A stretch of DNA of 64,000 nucleotides. It comes from Phorcus lineatus. Its lineage: Eukaryota; Mollusca; Gastropoda; Trochida; Trochidae. The stretch covers positions 1,364,001-1,428,000 of the forward strand of contig OV121090.1 of NCBI GenBank assembly GCA_921293015.1. The letters run 5' to 3'. Below the pieces are notes generated by a model that worked only from the letters and a program-made list of their open reading frames with translations, made no database searches and had not been told where the DNA came from. This document shows positions 38,701-45,975 of this stretch, in pieces (position 1 is the first letter of the stretch; each line of letters opens with the position of its first letter). A program made the translations under genes and the position numbers.

Positions 38701-39325
38701 AAAATTTCATCCATCCAAACTTTCATGAAGTTTTTGAATTTTTGAAACCATGTTTCAGTACAATAAATATTTAAAGCTTGATATGAATGAATGGTTACTA
38801 CTATCTTTTCAAATGTTTCTTGGTGATTTGAAGCTTTTAGTTGACCCTCACCACAACTGACAACCCTGCACGCTTACGTTTACAACACATAATTATCCGC
38901 TCAGTGGGGGCTTTACTAACATATTTGTCATAGACTAGATGTACTTTTTTATTCAATATTAACTTTTAAATATTTATAAGAGTAATAGTCTCTGTTCATG
39001 TTTGTTTCCTGTTTTAATACATTTACTTGCATCTTTCTTATTTCAATGTTTTGCTGAATGTAATCATAAATATTTTATAACTTCTATAAAGTTTTTCTGG
39101 ATAAGTAACTTATAATCTCTTTACAATATAATCAAAACTTAATTTTATAACTCTTATTTTATTCTTCAAATATACAAATATTTTTTAGTATTAAATCTTG
39201 AACTTTTTTTCATGAAATTTATCTTTCTTTTATTGCAGCCTCAAGCCAATGGTGGAGAGAACGGTCGTATTACGAAGGGCAACGGCAAAAACAAAGATGG
39301 GAGCTCGGCCTGCATTCTACAATAA
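6944..39325 (+). CDS. KIF28: Kinesin-3 family motor protein, KIF28/KLP-6-like (5' incomplete)
   Basis: This is a plus-end-directed microtubule motor by family; KLP-6, the nematode relative, moves ciliary membrane cargo in sensory neurons. Exons by splice sites and phase: 6944-6960, 7287-7309, 7656-7777, 8448-8526, 9205-9271, 9675-9861, 10304-10456, 10816-10913, 11046-11143, 11554-11704, 12126-12201, 17153-17253, 17768-17973, 18411-18556, 18745-18888, 19409-19562, 28077-28164, 28493-28786, 29143-29409, 29986-30153, 30507-30635, 33709-33867, 35475-35627, 37845-37937, 39239-39325. All junctions stay in frame, giving 1085 visible residues. The first exon starts inside a codon, so at least one upstream exon is missing. 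Motor, FHA and the tail matching KIF28 are intact. The protein ends in Cys-Ile-Leu-Gln. All introns are GT-AG except 10457-10815 (GC-AG). The orthology is from memory of the family, not a search. Confidence 0.9.
7023..7085. mobile_element. SINE 3'-tail fragment
   Basis: A short piece reading GTTAAACGCCGCTT, then GCAATATTTCAGCCATTTGCGGCG. It matches the tail region of the SINE at 41947-42172 and the fragment near 44503. It lies in the intron between the first two visible kinesin exons. No head or core is present. Confidence 0.5.
7856..8170. repeat. Family-B-like MITE fragment with internal duplication
   Basis: TAAAGGGACAGTAGCAC at about 7961 resembles the terminal repeat of MITE family B. A roughly 50-bp segment at 7856-7908 (starting AAAATGAAAATAAA) recurs imperfectly at 8007-8060. 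No matching right terminus was found, so this is a broken or rearranged copy in a kinesin intron (7778-8447). Confidence 0.45.
8527..9204 (+). other. Kinesin intron
   Basis: GT...AG intron of 678 bp between the P-loop exon and the next motor exon. I see only AT-rich unique sequence in it. Confidence 0.7.
10457..10815 (+). other. GC-AG intron in the kinesin motor domain
   Basis: The exon must end in the first base of the Gly codon of switch II (D-L-A-G). The intron begins GCATGT after TTGCAG and ends GGCAG. No GT donor nearby keeps the highly conserved D-L-A-G-S-E-R junction, so a GC donor is required unless the base is a sequencing error. Confidence 0.8.
12901..12921 (+). CDS. Candidate 21-nt microexon of the kinesin gene
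   Basis: The segment lies between a polypyrimidine-type acceptor (AAATTTTCAG) and a donor (AAAAG|GTATAC). Its length is a multiple of three. Entering and leaving phases match the flanking exons 12126-12201 and 17153-17253 (phase 1). Inserted in frame it would add Asp-Glu-Val-Gly-Asp-Ile-Lys just before the coiled coil, without a stop. This is a possible alternative exon. Chance occurrence is a real alternative because the segment is so short. Confidence 0.4.
14399..14704. mobile_element. MITE, family B copy 2 (TTAA target site)
   Basis: TTAA at 14399-14402 and 14701-14704 encloses termini AGGGGCAATAGCAC and, inverted, AGTGGCAGTAGCAC. The interior is related in opposite orientation to the copy at 4012-4376. 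No coding capacity; it lies within the 4.95-kb kinesin intron. Confidence 0.8.
14872..15636. mobile_element. Inverted-repeat element, probably a non-autonomous DNA transposon
   Basis: The left end reads GAGCCGTCAGGTT and the right end reads AACCTGACGGCTT, flanked by TTAC and GTAA. Further inside, CAGCCAATCAG and CTCATTGGCTTG are partly complementary, extending the terminal repeats. The roughly 765-bp interior contains only short reading frames with no family resemblance. No clear target-site duplication was seen, so the superfamily is unknown. Confidence 0.55.
16336..16415 (-). mobile_element. tRNA-Ser-like SINE head or tRNA pseudogene
   Basis: Read on the minus strand it begins GACATAGTGGCTGAG and continues GTTAAGCAGTTGGGACA, like the 5' half of a class II (Ser/Leu) tRNA. 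A B-box-like GGATTAGAACC follows at a spacing that allows a variable arm. The anticodon arm and acceptor stem are too degraded to call a functional tRNA. Confidence 0.5.
16553..17152 (+). repeat. GTGCCC/TTTCAG minisatellite ending at a splice acceptor
   Basis: The 5' part has two to three 77-bp units (starting at 16663, 16740 and 16817). From about 16848 the array is a 38-bp unit made of two related 19-bp halves, GTGCCCATGTGTTTCAGCA and GGTGCCCCTCCATGTTTCA. There are about eight copies. The last unit supplies the TTTCAG that is the 3' splice site of kinesin exon 17153-17253. All three frames stay open through the array, which produces long spurious reading frames. Confidence 0.9.
17768..18888 (+). 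CDS. Kinesin gene: FHA-domain exons
   Basis: Exons 17768-17973, 18411-18556 and 18745-18888 encode a forkhead-associated domain at visible residues about 425-515, the usual place in kinesin-3 proteins just after the neck coiled coil. The phosphothreonine-binding face looks intact: I-G-R (Arg 444), G-L-S-I-Q-K-Q-H (His 464) and the V-N-G turn (489-490). The segment before it (exon 17153-17253) is Glu/Lys/Gln-rich and likely coiled coil. In kinesin-3 motors the FHA-coiled-coil unit controls dimerisation and autoinhibition. Confidence 0.88.
17952..18140 (+). repeat. Tandem copies of an exon end with its 5' splice site
   Basis: The last 22 nt of the FHA exon plus its donor (AGATTTGTCTTAG...CTTAG|GTAGGA) are repeated into the intron. 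Full copies start at 17952, 18034 and 18114, with half-copies between them. Donor-like CTTAG|GT or CTAAG|GT sites fall at 17974, 18016, 18056, 18099 and 18136. Use of any downstream site would read directly into TAG after the authentic exon end. Confidence 0.85.
20630..20925 (+). mobile_element. tRNA-derived SINE with conserved core, copy 1
   Basis: The head carries a B box GAGGTTCAAATCCTG. The core includes TTTGGGTGCAATGCTACAC and AGTACCACCCATGATTCGCT, and the tail reads AAGCGGTGTTAAACCCCAAA. The core aligns with 56905-57060 and with the minus-strand copy at 41947-42172, though the heads differ. Shared cores with exchanged heads are typical of domain-based SINE superfamilies. No coding function. 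Confidence 0.8.
21265..21500. mobile_element. Foldback (long inverted repeat) element
   Basis: ATATCTCCAG at 21265 and CTGGAGATAT ending at 21500 begin imperfect inverted repeats of roughly 100 bp each. The arms also share GATGCTTGTTTTAA and CAATAATTGTCT with their complements. Little single-copy sequence separates the arms, so the transcript could form a long hairpin in the kinesin intron. Confidence 0.7.
22917..23705 (+). repeat. CT/GT-rich microsatellite with higher-order repeats
   Basis: Almost 800 bp consist of CTCT, CTGT and CTAT tetramers on the + strand. Longer blocks recur, each containing CTGTTACAG (or CTGTTAAG) followed by TCTCTGTGTCTCTG; they begin near 23240, 23360, 23516 and 23636. 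The long open frames over it (296, 260 and 159 codons) are Ser/Leu/Cys/Val low-complexity artefacts of the repeat. Confidence 0.95.
25853..26272. mobile_element. TTAA MITE related to family A at its termini
   Basis: TTAA at 25853-25856 and 26269-26272 encloses AAAGACACTCCATG on the left and, inverted, AGAGACACTCCGTGAC on the right. The termini resemble family A (AGAGCCACTCCGTGAG), but the interior does not match it. This suggests a diverged relative mobilised by the same transposase type. Confidence 0.65.
27020..27106. other. 87-nt nested hairpin in kinesin intron
   Basis: An outer stem GTAAACATGCA (27020-27030) pairs with TGCATGTTTAC (27096-27106). An inner stem around ATCACACCTGT pairs with ACAGGTGAT. 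The two stems are separated by imperfect pairing, so this may be a transposon relic or chance. No RNA family is claimed. Confidence 0.3.
28077..39325 (+). CDS. Kinesin gene: tail exons and C terminus
   Basis: Nine exons encode visible residues about 607-1085. The block starting [12 protein letters not shown] and running through F-L-D-G-E-D-V, D-P-F-W-E-P and [10 protein letters not shown] is the kinesin-3 stalk region that follows the FHA in KIF1/KIF28 proteins. Exon 29986-30153 is Glu/Arg-rich with a short likely coiled coil. The last three exons are hydrophilic and basic (R-K-R-R-N, then K-G-N-G-K-N-K). The C terminus is Cys-Ile-Leu-Gln-stop, a CaaX pattern. No PH domain was seen, in line with KLP-6/KIF28 rather than KIF1A. 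Exon 37845-37937 (31 codons) is too short to stand out as an open frame, but it has good splice sites and phase. Confidence 0.88.
28250..28277 (+). other. G-run cluster in a short kinesin intron
   Basis: Several G runs (G7, G4, then GG pairs) are followed by a run of six C, about 90 nt after the donor of exon 28077-28164. It could form a G-rich structure or hairpin in the 328-nt intron. No function can be shown. Confidence 0.3.
31291..31341 (+). CDS. Candidate 51-nt cassette exon of the kinesin gene
   Basis: The acceptor TTATCTCCGTTGCAG and the donor AAAAC|GTAATT bound 17 codons with no stop. The flanking junctions (30635 and 33709) are both phase 0, so inclusion keeps the frame. The encoded peptide [17 protein letters not shown] is hydrophilic, like the neighbouring tail. 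The donor is weak, so it is at best alternatively used. Confidence 0.45.
32282..32737. mobile_element. MULE-like non-autonomous element with 9-bp target duplication
   Basis: Imperfect inverted repeats of about 75 bp begin CATTCTCTCCCAA at 32291 and end TTGGGAGAGAATG at 32728. The arms also share TTCCTATAC and TAATACGAAGGTTTC. Both ends are flanked by the direct repeat AGTGTCAGG (32282-32290 and 32729-32737). Long inverted repeats with a 9-bp duplication are the hallmark of Mutator-like elements. The 111-codon open frame inside is not a transposase I recognise. Confidence 0.7.
33868..35474 (+). other. 1.6-kb kinesin intron
   Basis: AT-rich intron. Apart from the tandem duplication near its 3' end (35338-35437), I see nothing recognisable. 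Confidence 0.65.
35338..35437 (+). repeat. Tandem duplication, 52-bp period
   Basis: Two nearly identical copies start at 35338 and 35390 (GAATTATTAAACTTTCAAAA... to CCCACTTTTGTCC). The array ends about 37 bp upstream of the acceptor of exon 35475-35627. The near identity suggests a recent event. Confidence 0.9.
37358..37754. mobile_element. Short inverted-repeat element (MITE-like)
   Basis: CTCTCATACCCTGGGT (37358-37373) and ACCTAGGGTGTGAGAG (37739-37754) are near-perfect inverted repeats about 400 bp apart. They lie in the intron 35628-37844, just upstream of exon 37845-37937. No coding capacity and no clear target duplication. Confidence 0.5.
37938..39238 (+). other. Last kinesin intron
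   Basis: 1.3-kb AT-rich intron. It ends in a strong pyrimidine tract and TTGCAG before the terminal exon. I see nothing else in it. Confidence 0.7.
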
Positions 39326-41946
39326 AATAAGTTAAATCAAAACAACTTGTGCAACACTGTGATACCTGTTTGTGAAATAATGCTTTTTGCGTTTATGCAT
39401 ATTGTTTTTTTATTACATATCTCTGTTGATATTATTTAAAATCATTTTCCTCTCATTGAATAATTGTTTTGATTATGATGAAAATTAAATGATATATCTA
39501 ACTTTTGTTGCAAAATAAGACAAATGAGACAATAAATTGTTCAAAATAGATATGTCACGGATATAGTTCTTGTTCATATGGAAAGTTAAATTGTGGAGAA
39601 AAATTCTGTTATGCTCGTGTAAAATGTCAAGCACACAGTAAAATTTGTTAAATTTTTAACAACTATTTTTTTCATTTTTAAACATGGCTCAAGCATATCC
39701 TGACCTCAACTACTATTTTCTTATTGACTGATTTACTTTCATATAATTTGAATGTTGATTTTTGAAGTTGAAAGAAACTTTCAACATTATCCTAGTCATG
39801 ATTTGAAAAAAGTCTGTTTAATATTTGCATTTGTATTTGACATTAATTTGTTTGTTATTTGTACCACTTATTTAACAAAACTTATTTGCATTTATTTTGA
39901 TAACCATCATTTTATCAAAGCATTAGTGAATCAAAATTGAAGTAATGTGAAAAGCGAGACTCTCTCTTTGAGTTAAAATTTCAATTTCTAATGTTGATAC
40001 TTATACAATATATAAGCTCTTGAATTGCAAAAACTAGAGTAATCAAAGACAAAGATTTATCACATTAACAGTATAGTATCTGTTCTTGAAAACCTTTATC
40101 ATTGTATTTTCTTAGTGACATATTGATTTATATTTTGCCTTTCATATAAGCTGAATATCATCAGTGCTAGTGTTATTTTCAGGTTATTTATATCTCACCA
40201 GAATATTTTGTTAAATATAAAATTGTTGTATATAATGTTGTAAAATTTGTGATATAGGAAGATTTTGATGATATTGTCAGTTATATTTTATATAGCCAAT
40301 GTACAAAGACATGCATATGTTATGTATAACCAAAGAAGTCATATTTTGTTAATATGACTTAGCTGCTTATGATATTTTCTGGCAAGTTTAGAATCCTTTT
40401 TGAAAATTGCTAAAATATTTTAATAGACTTATTTCTTTTTCCTAATGATCTTAATGACATAGTTCCCAATGTCAGAAGAAATTCTACTGGTTAATAATTT
40501 CAGTCAACCAATCTGTGAATCAGATTAAAGGAAACAATTTGAAATTATGACCTTACTAAAATGTCAATAGAAGCGGGGTTTTTTTATTTCTTGAGAGAAT
40601 GAATCTTTGACCAATTGGAATTTCAATTTTATTTCTTTTATTATTCAACTTCAGATCGTTGTCATATGAAAAATATGAGAAAATTTGGAAAATTGATCTC
40701 TTTGAGGTCAATTTAGTAGCAAAATTGCTTTGTAAAATGGCACGTTGTATAATTACACATGAATGCACAAACTCTGTATATTAATTGTTTGAATATAGTC
40801 TGTGGTTTGATTTAGAAGTTTGTAAAGTCATTGGCTGTGCAATATTGCAAATCACCTTATCAAAGCCAGATGCTACAATTTAAAATTTTGTCTGTGATAT
40901 AGAAACTGTATTCCGTCCATCACAATTCTTTCTATTTGCTATGAATTTTTTTGCGTTGTTAATGGCCATGTTTTATAAATATGCAAGGTGTTGATTTCTG
41001 CTGAAGTTTCAAAGCCAAAAGCCTGAAAATTATGGATTGGTACCACTCCTGATTTCCGTATTGTGATTAGAGCAGTGGTCAATGCTTGTCTGACCACCGT
41101 TTTGGAAAAAGAGTTATTTCAATAACATGGTATGAGCTTAACGATATCTGAACTATTTTCACTTTGCGAATTCACACTTTTACAACTTGTTTTATTGGGT
41201 TCTGTTTTTCTGCAAGTTTATACACAAATTGTTTCAAAACATCCAATATATTTTAGAAGTCTGTACCCTTATGCATAATGTTGCTTCTGTAATGCAACAT
41301 ACCAATAAAGCCACGGACCCTCACCAACAATGATCAACTTAACTTGGGTTAAAGGTAATAAGTGTTCATGGCGGTGGCTCAGCCAATTTTTCTAGGTCAG
41401 AGGTGTTAATTTCAAATGCTCAATTCCTGTATCAAACCTACTATGTCCATTCAGTGTTATAAATAACTTGTTTAACTTTAAGACTAGTTTCAAAATTGTT
41501 ATTTATCTAATGTCATATTAACCAGTTGATTAAAACTATGTAGAAGTCTAGGAATAAGTTTATCCACATTTACGTTGATTGTTTTATGTATATTGACACG
41601 TGTTTGTCTAGATGTTACATTTTAATTCAGGTCTTTCTCAGAAGTGCTTAGGTTCAGTTAACTTGGATATAAATCATATAATTTAATTCAATATTTCATC
41701 AAAAAAGGTAATTACGTCATATGTACATATACATGTAGATTGAAGTCCAGTTATAAACCTATTTTCTCTACACTTATAAAATACATGGGTCAAATAGTGA
41801 ATAAATCAATGCATATGTAAGGATGTTAATACACTGAGCTGTGATATTGTACAGGGATAAAGGTCTTACTTGCATTTCCGTTTCAAACAATAAACTTTCT
41901 TGTTACTCTGACCTGTTTTGTCTTCCGAACAAGGGATTGACTTGGA
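39326..41946 (+). other. Kinesin 3' UTR and downstream intergenic DNA
   Basis: AT-rich, no gene visible. AATAAA occurs at 39321-39326, overlapping the stop codon, and again at 39531-39536 and 41304-41309. Where the transcript ends cannot be fixed from sequence alone. Confidence 0.5.
39531..39536 (+). promoter_or_regulatory. Candidate polyadenylation signal of the kinesin gene
   Basis: An AATAAA hexamer about 205 nt after the stop codon, the first at a reasonable 3' UTR distance. The copy overlapping the stop would leave almost no UTR, and one at 41304 would give a 2-kb UTR. Confidence 0.4.
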
Positions 41947-42172
41947 GGTGAGTTGGTGTTTAACGCCGCTTTCAAGAGTATTTCACTTATATTGCGGCTG
42001 CTAGTAATAATGCAGGGAGAAAGCCCGCAACACCATTGTGGCTATGCATTGCGGTAAAACCTGCGACCATCACCTGGAACTAGCGAACCATGGATGGTAC
42101 TGCGATTCGAACCGCAGACCTCATGACCCAAAGTCGAACGCGCTAACTACTGCGCTATCCCGCCCCATGTGA
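41947..42172 (-). mobile_element. tRNA-derived SINE with conserved core, copy 2
   Basis: Read on the minus strand it starts GGGGCGGGATAGCGCAGTAG and continues into TTAGCGCG with a clear A box. The B box GCGGTTCGAATCGCAG is well preserved. The core AGTACCATCCATGGTTCGCT and the tail GCGGCGTTAAACACCAACTC follow. Core and tail match copy 1 (20630-20925), while the tRNA head differs. The head is well preserved, so this may be one of the younger copies here. Confidence 0.85.
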
Positions 42173-42687
42173 CTTGGAAATATGGTGGTGTGGTCTTCCG
42201 CATGCCTAGACTGAAGTTCATCACAGATGGGCAAGGTTTGTTCAGGAAACAGAACAAGCAAATGACAACTGTGACCATGTTCCCTGCTGCAATCAAGAAA
42301 TAAACTAAAATGATGGACACATATCAGCGTTTCTACAGAGTAGTGAGCTGCTAATGTTTCATTCAGTTGTGAATATCCTTATTAAAAAAGCTGAGACGGC
42401 AAACGGCATGCACTTGGGGTCTAAAGTCTAGACCATGTGATCATTACAATACTTTAAGTTTCAACATGACCAAACCAAAAACCTGTAAAATGTGTTGGCT
42501 CCTTCTTGAAATATGTAATTAATGTGCTGAAAATTTAAAAAAAATAAATATGACATCTGTGTTACCTTAATACATCAAGAACAAGTAATCGCTGTTTAAT
42601 ACGTTTTGATAACAAAAAACCAACAAATATATACAAGATACTCTTGGCGCTAGGGCTCAAGAGGTAAACATTCTCAACACTGGTCAA

Positions 42688-42872
42688 AGTGTAATAGTCA
42701 CCTGAGGTCAAGTTCACCAGAATACTCCTCCATGGAAATCTGATAACAAATTTGAATACTCTGGCTGGAGTGATTCATGGTATCTTGCACCAACATTAAA
42801 AAATCTGGTCAAAATCTTGTAGTGACCTTAAAACTCCTCCACTGAATTCTGATATCAAATCTGAAGAAATGT
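42688..42872 (+). repeat. Diverged tandem duplication, about 112-bp period
   Basis: The segment with ACTCCTCCATGGAAATCTGA and AACAAATTTGAA recurs as ACTCCTCCACTGAATTCTGA and ATCAAATCTGAA about 112 bp later. It is preceded in both copies by CTGGTCAAA and a GTGACC/GTCACC word. Probably part of a dispersed repeat. Confidence 0.4.
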
Positions 42873-44502
42873 GATATCAAGCTAACAAGAAGGGGACGGA
42901 CATGGATACTGTGTCCCTGGTCAAGGCTACTCTGTTTTCCTTATTTGTTCCAAAGTTACCAATAAAAGTAAAAAGAACAGAACAATGAGAATAGATTAAA
43001 TTTGTTTATATCATTTTAAATATTTTACAACAAGTTAACAAAGTTCTAGTTTGTTTGTATGAATATGGACATATGTATATGGACTGATGCTCAGACGCGT
43101 TTTCTCGCTAAACATTCTCAAAATAAGGCCAAACATGGACTTCAAGAATGACATTTTAAGGTTTGAAGAAAGAGAAAGATTGCAAGTTTGCTTGCAGATA
43201 CAAAAGAAAAGAAGAAAACATTAAACGATTTCAGATTTATGAATAGCACGCATTCAAGGTTGATTATCTGAACGTGATAGTTGAACTCTCATTTCAAATA
43301 ATTGCCGCCATAATGTTTTGCATACTTGAATAATTTTGGACAGGGTTAACAAAGTAGAAACATACAAAGAACTAAATGTACATCTGTATTTTAAGCAAAG
43401 AATGACAACAAATTAGTGTTTGTTCCAATATTTACATCATGTACAACATTCAATCACCATTTTGAAATCTTTGGTCAAGAAATGTTTTGTTTGATTTCTT
43501 GAGAGAAACATGAGAACAAACATCACATTTAACACGAGAATGACCTGGCGACACTAACATATAAACTTTTAAAATCTTCATCAAAATTTAACCTTTAACA
43601 TGTTTGAACATTGTTTCACAGAATCACTTACGATTTCAATCATTAGTTATCTTCCATGGAACCAGAAATCTTATTGTATCAAATATACAAAATATCCCTA
43701 GCTATATGTTTGAAAAGAAAATGTCCAAATATTTATATCTTCCAAGTTAACAAAAATGTCAGTGACTTCATGACACTCAACTGAAACTATGCTTGTTGAG
43801 TGCTTTAACATGTTATTAAAACTCTTGAACATATTCAGAAAAATTCTGACATAAACTCTGGATTTATACTGTAACAATCTTTACTTTCTTTAACAATCTC
43901 ATTTCTGACATTTCACGTAACCAACATCAGAAGTTTGCACTGTCATAAATGAACCCATTTCAACTTCGATGACCACTTGAAATGTGGACATAATCATCGT
44001 GTAATGTACCAAACTAACACAAAAAAATTAAGATAACACTGGCAATTCTATCATAATTAATTACAACTTTCCTTTTACTATTATATCTATCTGCAATAAC
44101 TACCGTAAAGACAACTTTCAAATATTGGTAACAGTGTATGAAACAAGCCTGTCCTCATTCCTGAAACCAAGATTGATATAATTTTCATTATAAATCTAAA
44201 CAAAGTCTTTGAAGAAGTACCAACCAGAACAAGGTGACCGGCAGTCAGATGGGTATTATCAAAAACAAACACAATGAATATGACAAACATCACTGTCTAT
44301 TGAACAACTTCCTTCTAAGTGACATGAAAAGATGCTAATCAATTCATTAGTAAATAAATATAAAGGATATTGATATTACTGTGAAGTAAATGCATTGGAA
44401 GTTATCCATTAAAATTATTACACACATCACCTCTGGCAGTGACTTTTGAAATTGACAATGATGAATCCAAATTGATATGAAAATGGAAGACTTCCAAAAG
44501 AG

Positions 44503-44531
44503 TGAGTGAGTTATCGCTTAACGCTGCATGG
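44503..44531 (+). mobile_element. SINE 3'-tail fragment
   Basis: GAGTGAGTGAGTTATCGCTT followed by AACGCTGC resembles the tail in the 41947-42172 SINE and at 7023-7085. Only the tail is present. Confidence 0.45.
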
Positions 44532-45975
44532 ACAATACTTCAGATTATAGCTGTATGACCTCCAAATTACTACATTGTTTAAGTTTTTTTATGTTTCATC
44601 ACACTGTCATGGAAGAATATTTGCCAATACCATTCCAATCTTCCTACATCTTGAACATAACATTTGGAAGATATTTGATAGCAAATGAACAACACACAAA
44701 ATTTTGTCAGAAAGGGCTGTTTATAAAATTTTTTGTCTTTCTTATCGAACAGCTGTATTAAGGTACCAATTCTATGATCATCCAAGTCATACCCTATCAC
44801 TTACTTAATAACTGTCTAACATTCTTCACTATAGTATCAACATTACAAGGTGACATTTTCTCGTGTTGCTTATACAGATCAACAGTATACAGGTTACATG
44901 AAACTAACTGTCTTCTTAATACACAGTATTAATACATGCAGCTACATCACCAGCATGTTTTCTTTCTAGAATCTGCAATACTTCGTCATTCCCTTGGATC
45001 ACTCAAGGCTCCTATGCAGTTAGTCATTATTGTAGGTCTATGAATATTTACAAAACAAAGAGATTGATCTCGTGGCTCTCTTGATTCTGTGAAGCCATGA
45101 ATCATGAAACTTCCATCCATTCTACATTGAAGTCCTTTCATATTCATATTACAAGCCTCAATAAAGATCTTATCTATTTGGTGGCATTGTGAAATTCTAG
45201 AGATATCAGATGACTCTGATCTCCGCACCTTGGATAAAGTATAAACCAAACACTGGACACTGTACATTGAGACCGTACATTACTGTAGTTTGGTTCTGTG
45301 AAATCAGAAATCAATGTTTATCCCATCATGACAGAATCAAATGTAATTGTACAGCAATGTGTTGTCCTGTAATAACACGGTCTCTTTTTAGTTAACTGAA
45401 TTTTGAATTCTTGAAATATTTCTTCAGAAACAAATCAACGTTGTTAGAAATTTGTCTTTTTGATTTAATCACTGAGCATGACAAAACTGAACAACTTTCT
45501 TGAATACAAAAGACAAAACTTCAGTATCTTCTATATTGCTAGGCGAGAATTTGAATTCTTGAATGTTCTGTCAGAAGGAAATCAATATCAACTTGATTCA
45601 CTAAACAGGAAAAAGCCAAACAATCTTCTTAAATACTCCCTTAAGAAGGTAAAAATAGTCTTTTCGTTTTCTGTTGGTTGAGAATCTTGAATCCTTGATG
45701 AATTCCTATAGGAGAAAATCAAAGTTGACAGTATCTTGATTTAACACTGAACATGAAAAAGCCGTAGGACCTTTTTGTCTTGATTTTCTGCTCCCAAAGG
45801 ACCTGTGAGTTCGGTGAGACAGTTAGAACCCAGCTGATGTATATATGCATGTAGGTAGGTAGAGATGCACGTACCAATCACCCTCCCACTACATACAAGA
45901 ACACATGGGGTTAGCACTAGTTACGCTAGGATATACGCAAGTCAGTCCCGCCTACCAGCGGGAGAAGTACTATCC

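Larger units (their letters stand above)
42173..45975. other. Intergenic DNA between two converging genes
   Basis: It lies between the 3' ends of the kinesin and E2F genes. It contains a diverged duplication (42688-42872) and a SINE-tail fragment (44503-44531). No other coding or RNA gene is apparent; reading frames here are under 100 codons and resemble nothing I know. Confidence 0.6.
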
